A DNA stretch of 64,000 bases, from NCBI GenBank assembly GCA_026929865.2, contig CM049396.1, positions 39,541,001 through 39,605,000 on the forward strand, read 5' to 3'. The notes under the pieces were generated by a model. The model made no database searches. It was not told the DNA's origin and worked only from the letters and a program-made list of their open reading frames with translations. The translations under genes and the position numbers were made by a program. The DNA is from Hyperoplus lanceolatus (Eukaryota > Chordata > Actinopteri > Uranoscopiformes > Ammodytidae). Of the stretch, positions 32,440 to 45,714 are shown one piece after another (within the stretch, counting starts at the first letter, position 1; the number at the start of each line of letters is the position of its first letter).

Positions 32440-32660
32440 TTAGCCAGCCTCAAGGTGACATGGGAGTCTGCTCTCATCACCAGAGCCAACTGTGACACCT
32501 ACTCTCTGTGGAACTCATTAGGGGGCAAAGGGGACCTCTGCACCGGCAGCATGTTCAACAAACTAAGACATTCAACTACAACAAAGAAAGAAAGAAATTT
32601 CCATTTTTTTCCACGAAACACCTGCCACAACCACACACCTACATGGAGTACATGTTAGGT
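32440..32660 (+). other. Exon-like open frame, unidentified
   Basis: TTGCCTTAGCCAG at 32436-32449 resembles a splice acceptor. It is followed by an open frame with balanced composition (LKVTWESALITRANCDTYSL, then GGKGDLCTGSMFNKL) to a stop at 32656. No donor and no family were recognised. It could be a decayed exon of an unknown gene or chance. Confidence 0.2.
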
Positions 32661-32705
32661 TGCCCTTCCAAGGTGTTTGGGACAATTAATACTTTCTGAA
32701 ATACT

Positions 32706-33158
32706 TAAAGATGCTGTAAGCGGAATGGTTCTTTTAGCTAACTTCCTGTGAGTTACTGCAGTTAGCAGTCCCCTTGCTCGTCCCTACGTCACCACATTAA
32801 TGCATTGCGGTCTTCAAGCAGCGAGTTATCTAGCATCATCTCAGATCCATAAGTGTGATAAAACATGATTAAAACCATCAAAACAGACATTGGGAAGGAT
32901 TTTTACCTGCTCCGCCATTGTAGGCGCATAAACAATCACCCATGAGTGGGACGGGTGTCGGTTTGTAGCGTTCTCTCTTGTGATTGGTTAAAATTTCGGG
33001 ATACTACATAAAGTTTAATTGCTGATTACATGCAGAGCAGCTGACTAAGAGATTGGCTTTATGAAACGCGCACATAATGTAAGTGATTACTGTATGAATA
33101 AAGAGCGATTTAACACTTATATTAATATAAATAAACCGCTTACTTTACCTTTAAAGGT
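32706..33158. mobile_element. MITE (TIR AAAGATGCTGTAAGCGG)
   Basis: The left end AAAGATGCTGTAAGCGG and the right end (complement AAAGGTAAAGTAAGCGG) are inverted. The interior GCTAACTTCCTGTGAGTTAC and CTGTATGAATAAAGAG recurs in a shorter copy at 57228-57480. Confidence 0.65.
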
Positions 33159-33430
33159 GGAGTCTGCGATTCTAGATTAAGCTTGTTGTCAAAATGACTT
33201 TTTGTCAAAATCAGTTAATCGATCCGCTACCTGTACGTACTGTGTGCACAAAAAAAATCCAATGTTAATACAAAGCTTAGGCGCTATAAAGGAGCATTTT
33301 GCACCAAGGACTTGGAGGATAACCGGAATCCACAGGAAGAGGAAAGTGGTCACACTGCTCCCAAAGGCCGCGGCCCGGGCACGATTGCTCCATCATACAT
33401 ACGTCATCACGTCATAATAGGCTACATACA
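33159..33430. repeat. Partial MITE (AAAGGTGGAGTCTGCGATTC)
   Basis: The start TTTAAAGGTGGAGTCTGCGA and the following TTGTTGTCAAAATGAC match the copy at 49998-50312, but the opposite end is absent. The element directly follows the previous MITE and shares its TTTAAAGGT border. Confidence 0.5.
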
Positions 33431-33581
33431 CCATCACCAAGCATACTCGCTGCCGGAATTAGTAGAACAACAATGGAGAACAACAGTACTCGCGGATTGC
33501 CCCAAACACCTCCTAATTTTTGTGGGTCTTATCCAGCTGCGACTATGGCTAAATCTGCCTGAGCAGAGGTCTGTGTGTGTG

Positions 33582-34289
<708 letters not shown>

Positions 34290-36648
34290 AAGTGGTGGGG
34301 GGATGTTCATGTGTACCCGTGTGTATGATGTGGCTCTTTGCAGTAACACTGTAAAAAATTTGGCTTTTAGTCTCTGACTGGTTGGCCACCCCTGCCCTAT
34401 TCCTTGTGTTCTTTATTACAACCTATTTAAATGGAAGGCCAAGACTGCCGAGCACTGTGACTAGTACTGATCTGGGCCGGACTGAGTTCGAGAGGAGCCC
34501 TCTGGAAAATGTTGAAAAGATCCCAGCAAAGGGAGTTGAACTAAAGTGTTCAGGTAAAAATAACTCTTCTTTTTGAATTTCTGGGTGGAGGCAGTTCAGC
34601 CCAAACTAGGGGGGTCTACTTACCCTAAACTTAACAAATTTTACTATGACTTGTTTATCTGGACTTGCTTTTAAAACTCATAGTCTCCATAGAGCTGAAG
34701 CAGCCCCCATTCCTGAGGGCCTGAATGCTGTGCCACCTACCTACCACTTCGCTGGATTTTTTTTAAATTTTTTTTTATGAATTTTATTATGCCTTTTAAC
34801 TTGTCTTGGTTTTTAGTGTAATGTGGTTCCCAACTGGTCAAGTCTTTTTTAACTTGTGTGGTGTGACACTTGTGATTTAAGTTACATTATAGCCTCTTTT
34901 TCTGTTGTCTCTTTTTTTTTTTTTACTTTTTTGATCCCCAATGCTGTTCTTCATTTTAAAACGGAACTGTTATGGTGAGGCAGACAGGCATGAAGAAGGC
35001 AGAATAACTGAGTTCCAAACAATGCATGACTTGAAGTCGATGAGAAGCACAAGTGGATGTGTTTGAGTAGCTGTTTACAGCTGTAAATAATGGAGAGAGG
35101 ACTGTAAGTGCAGCGCTGTGGGTCAGAAAGCTTTCACTTAGACGTGCCGTAATTTATACCTGAACTTGATCTCTGTCTGTCACTTGGCTCCACATTAGGG
35201 TAGGCACTAATGGGGTGGAGTGTCAGCTCATTGTGACTCTTGTGCAGACACAGGGGCCACACAGATCATTTCACAGGGACACACATTTCCATGGGAGTCA
35301 AATTAACCACGCCACCTGCTCAACCTTCAGACGGTGTGACTGATGTTGACCAATAAAACAAAATCTACTTTGCAAGAAACAACAGGAGTAAGACACAGAG
35401 TGGGAATGTGGTAAAGTAAAGATCGATATAAATCAATATATTGATTCATTGGCAAAATATATCGAACCGTATCAATGCACAACCAAATGTTGATGCATGT
35501 ATTTTTATTTTATTTAAGCTTTTATTGACAATATCGCTGCACTGTGTCTGTGTGACACTATTTACCTATTTACACTAAAATAAAGGATTGTTTGTCATTG
35601 AACTACAGTATCTGCAAGAGCTCAAATAAAATGTTAAAATCATATTTGAGTTGTTTTTTGTGAGTTAATATAAATGTAACACAGGCACCAGAATCGAGTC
35701 AAATCAAAGTCGTATCCGCGCAGACTTTGTGATATCTGCAAATATCTAATTGTTGTCCAATGAATCGATCTAATATCGTATAGTGATGAAACCAGCAATT
35801 TACACCCCTAGAATGTGGGGTCGTCAAATGTTGCTGTAGGCCTTTTGGGGAACACAACAGTACATTGGTTGGCTTGTATTCTGAGAAATTTTAATGCAGC
35901 TCGCAATCCATGTTTCAGCATGCGTGTTTTGTTTTCACTCCAACAAACAAACACTGGCACTGGCTGCCTCGTGCATGTGTTCAGCACAATCCCCGCCTCA
36001 CAGGAGAGACAAGAGATTGTATGTTGAACGAGTGTATGTCCAAATTTGTACAAAAATGACTTTCCTATCCCGTATATCATTATCACATCACTATGAGATC
36101 ACTATCTATCTTTACAGTGTGTCCTGATAGCTTCATAATGCCTTTTCACTGATAATTCCAATAACAATGTGATATTTCCTGTTTTAATGTGATGCTCTGC
36201 ATTTGCCTTTGGCCACATTACCACTTTAAAGAGGGAACTAACCCAAAACTAATAACATTTTGCTGACTTTGTCCCCAGTGATGTTTTTGATAGGAGTGGA
36301 TCTCCAGTATTTTTGCCAACGTCACTGGAACATTATAAAGGCTTATACAGTACAGCAGGCAGCAGGCCAAATGGACCCTGTGCAATGTGTAGGATAAATT
36401 TTGCTGGATGCCGTTTGCTTTTGCAGAGAGGTAAACAGCAGTGTACCAGCACCAGCTGCCTTGAGAACCTGATCCAGGGGAGCTGATAGTGAAAGTGTAT
36501 GAAGACAGCGACCGCACCATGGGTAATACTGTGTTAGACGTTGACTCACCCTGGCTCCAGTTGTTTGCAGCCTCTGCCTCGTATTTTGGCTTGAGGTAAT
36601 CACGTTTGTCAGACCAAGTGCATTTTTATTTGTGATGCAACGGACCAG
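34290..36648. other. Upstream of the I-mfa gene; one degraded hAT-like repeat
   Basis: About 35415-35811 carries repeated ATCGATATAAATC / GAATCGATCTAATATCG and ends ATTTACACCCCTAG, whose complement resembles hAT ends (AGGGGTGTAAA). The rest shows no gene. The 600 bp before 36649 would contain the promoter of the host gene, but I see no clear core promoter motif. Confidence 0.3.
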
Positions 36649-36736
36649 ATGGCAGAAGAAATGACTCTGAGAGCCGACGTGAAAGACAAAGGGAGGGGGA
36701 CCGCCGGGGATGAGAGCTCTGCGTGGACGAGAGGAG
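36649..36736 (+). CDS. I-mfa domain gene, exon 1 (MDFIC2-like)
   Basis: ATG at 36649 opens MAEEMTLRADVKDKGRGTAG and the exon ends AGAGGAG before GTAAGT (36737), a consensus donor. It ends in phase 1. Joined to the acceptor at 49089 it continues in frame with exon 2 (W-T-R-G-G-R-M-Q-G). That in-frame junction over 12 kb is the main support for this exon. It contains no domain by itself; N-termini of this family are variable. The upstream limit of the transcript is not visible. Confidence 0.5.
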
Positions 36737-36906
36737 GTAAGTTTAATGTGCAGTCTGTGGAGAAAAAAGTACCGATCTGAGCATCGGTATTGAGTCATCG
36801 TGTTTCTTGTAAGTCTCAAATGATAATACAGTCAGTGTCTTGATTCCTATTCTTGGCACACTCTCAATTTTACAAGTTTTATCACTAGTATCTTGTTGTG
36901 GATATT

Positions 36907-37231
36907 TAAAGGTGCACTATGCAGTTTCAGCGGAGGCTATTTGTTCAAAAAAATTCTAGACGATATATACATATTTCTCTACATGTAATTCTTCGTAATG
37001 AATAATTCTATCTTCTTAACTCAAATCAATATGTATTTGACATACCTGGAACCAAACCTTAAACTAGAATATGTGTGTGTGGGCCCTGCTGCTGTAAATA
37101 ACAGTGGAACAGAAATGTTTAAGGTAGCTTTCTAACGGCAAACAGAGTTTGTTTATTCAGTTATGAGAATATATACCTTAGAAAATGTTCACTTCTCTGA
37201 CACACCCAAAGTTACGTAGTGCACCTTTAAC
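36907..37231. mobile_element. MITE (AAAGGTGCACTATGCAGTTT)
   Basis: AAAGGTGCACTATGCAGTTT near 36910 and AAGTTACGTAGTGCACCTTT near 37228 are inverted ends, bordered by TTTAA on both sides. It sits near the start of the first intron of the I-mfa gene. Confidence 0.75.
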
Positions 37232-38689
37232 TTGAGAAATACATTTAAAAAGCAAACTTTCAAAACAATTGCATCAACAAATCACATTTTACAGCATTGA
37301 CACAAATGGATGTTTTCAGCTGCCTACTCACATGCATTCTTTGAATTGTGTAGATGCTTTCTTTTCCAAGGTTCTGCAATTTGCTCCAAATTTTGAGAAT
37401 GCCTTTTGATTCAAAACATGATGTGAAATTATCGTCAGATTCATCCGCTCTGAGTAACTGTGGTGTCTAATGAGTGAGTGCGGCTCAGTGAAAACACTAG
37501 AACAAAACCTGAAAAATGCATAGTATGCCTGCAGGCCTTATTTCTCTATCAGCTAATGGTCATGGACACGGACCAGCTTTACTTCTTACTTAATTCATTA
37601 GATTACCCCGGGAGCATAAGGCTGCTTCTCAGCACAAACATAACACATAGACGGCACTGATCTGAAAGTTAATTTGACCTTATTATACGTAACTACCAAC
37701 ATGCTTCCTACTTGTCAAACTCTTAGACAGTTAAAACAATGACAATTCTAATGATAGATTAAGGAAACTAAACTGACAAAAGGTGATTACAGGGGAGGTA
37801 TGTGATCAAATAAAGGGTCTTCAAAAAGGCTTTTCAAAAGGGTCAATACAGCTCTGAACAATGTCAATTTATATATATCTTTCAACAATGTAGCTAAAAC
37901 AAACACAATGTATTGAACTTTCATAAATGGGTCCAGAGTGTCAATAAATCATTCGCATTAAATGTTAAATAAAAACAGAGACAGGAATGGTGTATAACTA
38001 ATTTTTTGAATAGGTGGTTGAAAAAGTCTGCAGCCAGCGCAGTAATTCATTAACATCTATTTAAATCAGATGTTAACAAAGAGGTCTGCTGCTGCACTCA
38101 AATTCTGTTGTAATTTTCTGAAGATTTGGGCTGGAGAACAGACATTTTGTACATTTTGTGGTGTAAAAAGCAAATGTTTTATACATGTTCATGGCATTAC
38201 TAATGGTCACCTATGGAGGGCCTGCACTGCGGACCACTAAAGGCTCCACTGATCTGTGTCTCTGTGGGCTGTCAAGTCCCAAGAAGTTCTCAACCATCGG
38301 GGATAATGGGCCGTTGTCAAGTTTGTGTCAAATCAATAATTTCCATGCAATGAATTCTCCTTACTGAAAACCTCCAATAGTATCCACAGTTAATTAGGCC
38401 TCTACAGTTATGGGGTAAACAAATATATAGGTTTTCCAACATATCTGAATAAGATTGGCTTTTATCAGGTGCAGATATTAGTCTTGTGATGTTTATTACA
38501 CATATGTCGTTGAGGTTACCTGTCCATAGATATACCTTACAGAAACAGTTTGACATTTAGGGAAATACTCATCTTTTTGTAGTCAAGTATTAGATGAGAA
38601 GATTAATACCACGCTGTAAGCTAAATATTAAGCCAGAGCCATGAAATTGATAGCTGAGTTTATCATAAAGGCTAGAAACTGGGTGTGGA
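37232..38689. other. Intronic, no recognisable gene
   Basis: AT-rich. A fragment of the repeat at 1705 (ACAGTTTGACATTTAGGGAA) begins at about 38542; otherwise nothing is recognised. Confidence 0.3.
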
Positions 38690-39176
38690 TCTCCTATTAT
38701 ACTACTTTTCTGGTCTTAATTTCTCATTAATGACTCCATAAAGCAACCTGACACGAATCACAGCACAAAAACTATGTAGATTTTCGGGAAACTCTTCCTC
38801 TCATCTGGGCGCTTTCAGCATTCTCTGTCAACACTCGGCTTCGTCCTTCTCCGCAACCTCGCACCCCTCCTGCCAACCCCACTTCCTTCCGGAAGACTTT
38901 CAGCGGGGCGCGGGCAGATTTGAGCAGGCAGTTGGAGGCATGGCAGGAGCATGTCTGAATATGTTGCAGCATTACCATACATGGAAAATGGAAAAGAATT
39001 GTGACCGGCGTTCCTACGTAGTGTTTAGCGCTCTGCACAGCCACCCCTGACGGTCAGCAGGGAATACGTCTAAATGCATTCAGTCATTATTTGACACTTT
39101 AGTATGGTTAAACATGACTATAAATCATTATATAGGTCATAAAAGTTGGAAAAGCATAATAGGTGCTCTTAAAGAA
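38690..39176. mobile_element. Second copy of the TTAA-type MITE
   Basis: TCCTATTATACTACTTTTCT at the left and AGCATAATAGGTGCTCTTAA at the right correspond to the ends of 15903-16428. Most of the interior also matches (CCTGACACGAATCACAGCAC and GACGGTCAGCAGGGAATACG). It is more degraded than the first copy. Confidence 0.7.
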
Positions 39177-39199
39177 AAACTATATAAAAATGGCATTCT

Positions 39200-39420
39200 T
39201 TGCACTGATAATTATAATGGATTGGATTTTTAAAGCGTTTTTTCTAGGCACTCAAAGCGCTTTACAGGGTTCCAGGTCCCATTCATTCACACACAGTCAT
39301 ACCGGTGGTTGTAAACTACGATAGTAGCCACAGCTGCTCTGGGTCAGACGGTAGTGTGGCCCCTACCACACCCATAGCAACACAAACAGCATACACAAAC
39401 ATAATTGGAACTTCCTTTTT
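39200..39420. repeat. Interspersed repeat (CACTCAAAGCGCTTTACA family)
   Basis: TTTCTAGGCACTCAAAGCGC and CATTCATTCACACACAGTCA are phrases I know from a widespread fish repeat, probably the 3' end of a LINE or SINE. No ends were defined. Confidence 0.4.
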
Positions 39421-39952
39421 TTATTGAAAACCGGTGTTGGGAATTCATAAGGGGTAGATTTGGTCAAAGTCAAGAATATTATTAATTTCATGGAAATTAT
39501 AATATTAAGAAAAATTGTTAATTAATGATCAATTAAATTAGTCCAGCTAATCAAATTACTTATTAATACCTATGGAGCACCACCCTTTGTAAAAGGGAAC
39601 TTTGTATCAAATCAGAAAACAGTCTCATAATGTTAAAGGGATTTATCTTGAAAATGTCAAAGTTGGTTACAATGTACATTTAAGATAATGAAGGAGTGAA
39701 TATTCGAGCATAAACCTGATTTACCAGCCATTAGTGAAATACAAGACACAAATATCACAGACACTGCTTCTTAAAATCAAAGTGTAAGGGTTTATTTACT
39801 TAGGCAAGTTGATTAAAACGATACACATAAGTCAATAACCATGAACTAATCTAATTTAAGAAAGCAGACATAGCACAAGCAATAATACGAACAGTTTAGA
39901 TTATAAAACCATGTGTTTCTATCTATGTGCGGGTGAGTGCACACGTGTAGTG

Positions 39953-39986
<34 letters not shown>

Positions 39987-41830
39987 CAGAGGAACGTCAC
40001 TCTAGAAATTAGATGGACGGACGCGAGAGTTGATCACGCGATAGTTTGAGGTGGCTTTTAAGCCACGGGTAGATCAATTGCTAATAGCAATGTGGACAAC
40101 TTCTAAAAGTTGAATATTCTACCTTTAATCAGTAGGGGAAGTAGCATGCAAAGCATGTATGTAACCTACTGCTTCAATCAAACACATAAGAATTATAAAG
40201 AATGATGCTGGGAGACTTTGGGTTTGTCTTCATGCGATCTTAACTTTAAAATTACAGAAACTCAACACTCATGTATTCATGAAGAATACTTGAGGGGGAA
40301 ATCACGAGTGTCAGTGTGTTTGTGTGTGTGTGTGATGTGCGTAGTTAGAAATGAGAAGGAGAGGAACAAAAGACAGTAGCTGCAGCTCCAGCGCGTAGTG
40401 AACTGTTTCCTCCAATCACACAGTGACTGCAAATGTGCATTTGCGTACACTGAGTTGAATTGATAAAGAGGAAAGGATTCACCGGCTATAAGAGTGACAG
40501 CAACAACACATCAATACATTCCCGGTTAACGGGAGAAAAACACTGTGAGCGAAAAACACTTGTGTAAAACATAAGTGAGTCAGAATTACTTTAAAAAAGG
40601 AAATAGTGAGCTCGTCAGCTCTTACGTTTTCTTCAAGTTAATGAACAACATAAAATAACTATCTTAGCCCAGACAATAGCCTCACGTGAATCGCTTGGTC
40701 CAGCGATGATTTGTTGAAGGCAGCTGGAGTAGATAGGAGGAGAAAAAGGCCGCGTGCCGGGCCTTGTGCGCTGATGGAGTGCGTCTTGTGGAAGACAGTG
40801 GTGTGGAACCAGCTCAGCTGATAAGGGCAGCGTGCATCACCATGCCAAGGGAAAGAAAGCAGGGGATCAGCAGCTCTTCTTGGCAATGGCGGGCTGTCTG
40901 CGGTCCGATGGGCAGCGTAGGCAAGGAGGAGAGGAGGAAGCGGAGAACTCCCTCTGCGTCGGTCCTTGTCCTTGACTGGCGCTGCGTTTAGGGCAGCGTA
41001 GTAACGGCCTAGAGGATAAGTGATAGGCGGCTTCACTTCTCGGCGGGTCCGCTGGCTGGCTCCGGTCCGTAGAACGGGCAGTGCAGGCGTCTTGATGAAG
41101 GGATCCTGCGTCTTTGCGCACGCTTTGCGCGTGTGGGGGGGTCCTGTTTTGAGGAGAGGTTGAGATGTGCTTCAGCTCTTGGTGAAGCGGTTTTCTGTAG
41201 GAAAACTCTCTCTCGAATCCGGGAAAACAGAAGAAGATGTTCCAAGCAGTCCATCAACTCGTCCAGCGATTATAAAGACTGGGACTTGGAGTTGCTTAAT
41301 CCTAGGCCTCAGGGTTAAGCATGTCGTACCTTCTATCACGGCTGGAAGCCGACAGCGAATGGCAAAGATGAGAGGATTGCATCCTGTATTAAAACAGTCC
41401 AAATGCATTCTCATCCAATCAGAAGTTAGTTGTCTAATCAGCAAGCAGTGTTTACATTCAAACCAGCCAATACAATGCTCTTCCTTCCTTAGGAAAAGAA
41501 AGCTTTGAAGCTTTGTCACAGAGATGTGATAAGGTAAACACATCAGGGTGCCTGGTTTCAACTTACAGTGGCTTCAAAGAGAGTTTCATCCTGTCCCAAA
41601 GGTCTGGTTGGATTAACCAACCTCTTAGAATGGACTATCCCATCTTAAATTAGTTTATGACCTCCACAGGGGTCTGGGATGGTGTACTCTACAGAGAAAC
41701 GTATGTAAACATGCGTTAGACTTTAGTCTCTTGGAATGCACTGTGGCATCAGTCTTAACCCATTACAACATTTCAAATGAGACACTCTGTGTAGGCACAA
41801 CACCGGACTATAAAACAACATAGGCTATAT
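39421..41830. other. Unassigned intronic DNA with a GT microsatellite
   Basis: A (GT)n run lies at about 39951-39984. The minus-strand Pro/Arg-rich frame at 40659-41036 and its plus-strand partners show no domain. The uniform character and Arg/Pro-rich patch around 40700-41150 could be part of an old LTR or a CpG-rich repeat, but I cannot support either. Confidence 0.25.
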
Positions 41831-43086
41831 AAAACAAATTAGTATTAAGTATAAAGGCTAAATTAAACTGGTTGTTGTAGGCCAAAATGTTTTGGGAGTT
41901 GTTCATCCACGGCTTATTTCAGACTGTGTGGACACACTATACGCCTGTATGCCGGTGGTTGCTATGGCGCTGCTGCAGCCGAGGCTCCAGTCGCCCTTTG
42001 TAGCGAAAATAAAATGGAAAATTAATGACTGGCGGCTGCCACTAACGTTCATGAAGCTTTTGGTGTGAGCGCAGGGTTACATGTAGGCCTATTGCAAATG
42101 ACAGTCTTTCTTGTATGTTTTTTCACCGCGTAGTCCCAGACATGGACCTATAAAGAATGTCCCAGAGTCACACATGGGGCTTGTAGCGCTAGGTTCCAGT
42201 TTCTGCTTCAAAATAAAAGTCAAAATTGAAATGTTCAGTTTAAATTAACAGCAACTTAACTACGAGTTGCATGTATAGCTTGTCTTGTTAAAGTTTTTCT
42301 AACGTCACTACTTGTTTGCCACAGCATGTGAACAAACTAGAAAGTTTGCTAGGTCAAAAAGAACGTTTTAATATGTGATAAAAAACGCTGTTAAAATAGG
42401 TTTGCGTTAACACCGTTAATAACGCCTTTAACTGACAGCACTCATTTTTATTTTATTTTTAAATCCAATTTCAAATTCAGAAAAAAATATTAATTTTAAT
42501 AAAGTAAAGCAATCGAGTTTATTGGTTTAACTTCGGGAGATTTCCGGGTGAAATATGTGGCGGACCGGACAATACGTCTGAGCAAGTCACAATACTGCAC
42601 GAAAAACAATTTGTTTTCTGCATTGCATTGTATTCTTTTGTGATGGACTAAGATTATGCCTTGCCCTCCGCTGCTGTACCCGTGATGAAGCGATTACCTT
42701 CGGTTACATGCGAGTGCAAGGGCTGGTTGGTAAGCTCACCATACCCGTCCACCTCAAATGCGGGCTAAACTGAACAAATTTGATGTACTGTTCATAATAT
42801 CTAATCACAGCTCAACATAAGCAAAGTTTATTGAGATACACAGAGCTGCCAATAAATAGTGAGCTTACGTTACATAGAAAAATGTGAAGTGGATAATGCC
42901 AGCCACTAATGTTTATTGTAACGAGATAGCCTATATTGTAACGTAGGCAAATTCTTGATCAGAAGGAGCAGGCATGTGAAGAGTGAGCGAGGAGATTGGG
43001 CTTCCTGTTTAGTGAATGTGTGTGTCTTTTGCTTGTGTTCAGCTTCGCTACCGGTTGTGCTTTAGTCAAATTAACCAAGCTTGCGT
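41831..43086. other. Intronic, degraded repeats
   Basis: 41940-42120 shares the GTGTGAGCGCAG...GCAAATGACA phrase with 12811. GCGTTAACACCGTTAATAACGC near 42404 resembles internal hAT-like repeat sequence. No gene. Confidence 0.3.
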
Positions 43087-43152
43087 TCCGAAAAAAAAAA
43101 TTAATTAGCAAATATTAGTGGCATTAATATTTAACTAACAATATGTAATTTT
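43087..43152. repeat. 65-bp segment, inverted partner at 48764-48830
   Basis: AATTAGCAAATATTAGTGGC and the following ATTAATATTTAACTAACA-type sequence recur as the reverse complement about 5.6 kb downstream. All elements between 43155 and 48762 lie between the two copies. Confidence 0.7.
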
Positions 43153-43154
43153 GT

Positions 43155-43517
43155 AATTTCCGAAACACAACATCCAACGATAAAAAGAATCTAGTTAGGA
43201 TGCAGTAGGCATACTATTGGGACATACTTTTACTCTCTTATTTCATCATAACATTGCGCCTTGATCTTGCCTCTTGCTTTTATATCCGTCGCATCCCCGT
43301 TTGTTTTCATATGGAGGCTTCATCGATGTGACGTCACTTCATGTGCGCAATGGATTGTGGGTCAGAATCGCCCAAATAGGATGCAGTTTTCAACACTAAC
43401 AATCTTGGCCACATGAAGTAGGACATCCGGGTACTTCTAACCATCTAAATCTGGCCACAAGAATTGGGACATCCTAAATCTTTTTTCTACATACTATATA
43501 GTAGAAAGTATGCGATA
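43155..43517. mobile_element. Second copy of the MITE at 14172-14574
   Basis: The match runs over about 350 bp, for example CATATGGAGGCTTCATCGAT. The outer TIR is replaced at the left by CCGAAACACAAC and truncated at the right (AGTATGCGATACGCC). Confidence 0.7.
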
Positions 43518-43520
43518 CGC

Positions 43521-45265
43521 CAGTTAGCATTAGTAAAACACCCAGCTGTGTGCGCTTCCTGAGGCTGTCATAAAGCCAGACACCACGGCCGTGTTTGGTA
43601 AACTTCCACAACAAGCTTGATCATATGTGGAATCATCGTGTATCGCACCTAGTTTTCCTCCTGCTATTTCATTTCCCCTAATCAACCATGGCAACTGTGC
43701 CAAAAGACGCAAATATGCACAAATAAACTGTAACTAACAAGACACATTTGGATCAATGCTTTGTGTGTGCTCGTGGCAGTCACTGCACAGCATTGCAATA
43801 AAGACGCACGCTACTCCAGTCCAGTTACAGGACATGTACTATGGGAGTCCCACAAGGCTCGGTATTAGGTCCTTTATTATTTAGTCTTTATATTAATGAT
43901 CTTGCTGAACAGTGTGCTGACGTCGATCTGCAGATGTATGCAGATGACACTGTTGTTCATGTACATGCTAAAACAGCTGACTTAGCAGCTGCTAAGTTAA
44001 CAACTGCACTGGAGAGAATCACTCTTTGGCTTGATCAATCATGTTTGAGTTTAAATGTAAACAAAACAAAATGTATGTTTTTTTCTAAAACCATGGTACA
44101 AATCCCTGATGTTGAGATTCTCATTAAAGGTGAACGAATTGATATAGTTACTGAATTTAAATATCTTGGCCTGTTTCTGGATCCAAATTTAAAATTTAAG
44201 AAACATGTCAAAAAAATGGTTAAAACCATAAAATACAATTTAGTTAATTTTAAACACATCAGAAATTGTCTCTCTCTGGATGCAGCCAAGATATTTATGC
44301 ACGCCATGATTTTGTCCCGCATGTCATATTGTATCACCTGCTGGGGGCAGGCTGGTGAATCTACTTTGAGACCTCTGGAGTCTTTATACAAACAAACCTT
44401 AAAAACACTGGACAAAAAGCCAATTCGTTATCATCATTGTAGGATACTTGACAAACATGAGTTATTGAGCTTTGAGAATTTTAGGTTATTCGTCAATTTG
44501 TGTATGGTCTATAAAATTTTAAATGGTTTGGCCCCACAGTCATTATGTGTTTTTGTCCACGCTCGCTCGTCAAATTCCATCAGATCCACTAGAATATCCT
44601 CCATACGAGATTGTACCATACCATTTCGCCGCACTGTAGCGGGGCAATCTGCTTTTTCTGTAAGAGCCACAAACCAGTGGAATACCTTACCTGACGCCGT
44701 AAGGGGCAGTAGCTCTCTCAGAGTCTTCAAATCTAACCTAAAAAATCAGTTAAAAGCTGCTCAGCTCTGCAACCACTAATTTGGTCCTTAGACTTGTTTT
44801 TGTGTGTGTGGGCGTGGGTGGGATGAGGAAGGTGGGGGGAGTTGCACGCAGACGTGTGTAGCCATGTTGTTGTGGTGTTTTATCCCTGTATACTAATAAT
44901 CTGTCTTGTTACTGTGTTGTATTTTTGTGACCTGCCAAGGGACTACAGATGCAAATTAGCTTAAAGCTATAATCTGGTATAGTGCATCAAATGGCAACAT
45001 TTATGTTCTAACTGTACATTGTCCCTTTTAAATAAATTAAATAATAATAATAATACTCGCAAATAGGACATCCACACAAATTAAGTCAGCAACATACAAA
45101 ACACATTGGATTGTGTACCTGTACATGGTGCCGTGTCCAACTGAGATAAACACTGTTGACTGTATTTGTGAAAATCCACACCGACACGGCCCTGGTGTCT
45201 GGCTTCATGACATCCTTAAGCGACGCACACTTCTGGGGGACTTTCACTAATGCAAACGGCGCTAA
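43521..45265. mobile_element. Fold-back MITE carrying a LINE
   Basis: 43521-43596 (including GTCATAAAGCCAGACACCAC) is matched in inverted orientation by 45177-45265 (GGTGTCTGGCTTCATGAC), and both ends include CAGTTAGC...GCATTAGT. The inverted ends are about 75-90 bp with small indels. The LINE fragment 43838-45058 is inserted between them. Confidence 0.6.
43838..45058 (+). pseudogene. 5'-truncated LINE with intact ORF2 C-terminal half
   Basis: The frame 43841-44779 (312 codons) is uninterrupted. It starts at the GVPQGSVLGPLLFSLYINDL block and has the catalytic QMYADDTVVHV, SCLSLNVNKTKCMFF, FKYLGLFLDPN, HHCRILDKHELLSFENFRLF, MVYKILNGLAPQSL and SVRATNQWNTLP. The apparent start Met is simply where the copy begins, so the real protein started far upstream. 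The 3' UTR ends in TTGTCCCTTTTAAATAAATT and an (AAT)n tail. The family is the same as the split LINE at 13432-29000, but this is a different and better preserved insertion. Confidence 0.85.
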
Positions 45266-45714
45266 CTGCATTTGTTTATTCGACTGAAGTCAACCGGTAC
45301 TGTATGTCATCATGCAGCATTAATCCCTTTATTATAGGTCCATGTGTTAATACAATCGCATGCAGTCACAGTGAGACTTCATAGATTTTCATTTTGCAAT
45401 GGATGAAGACCAAATGTCCCATGTGGAACATTATGACGTCACTATACTCCGTCTTTTTTATTGTTTTCATCGTGAGCACCCTAGAACACAATGGAAACAA
45501 TATAGATGCTATGGCATCGTGTCTAGACGCAGCGGCTTTGAGCTCTCCTTTCAGTGCTCTTTATTAGTGTTTTTGTACAAAAATTTGTTTTTCAATTGTA
45601 ATGTCAGCCCCAATGCATTTGCGTGTATGGAAATAAAAGCTATGATTAGGATTTTGATCCTTTACACAATTTTCTAAACACACTGCTATTATTTTGAACA
45701 CAACTGTATATTCA
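45266..45714. other. No recognisable gene
   Basis: Short open frames only. Confidence 0.3.

Noticed and set aside
40659..41036. Pro/Arg-rich minus-strand frame of 125 codons
   Set aside because: GC-rich local composition with open frames in several phases; no domain or splice context.
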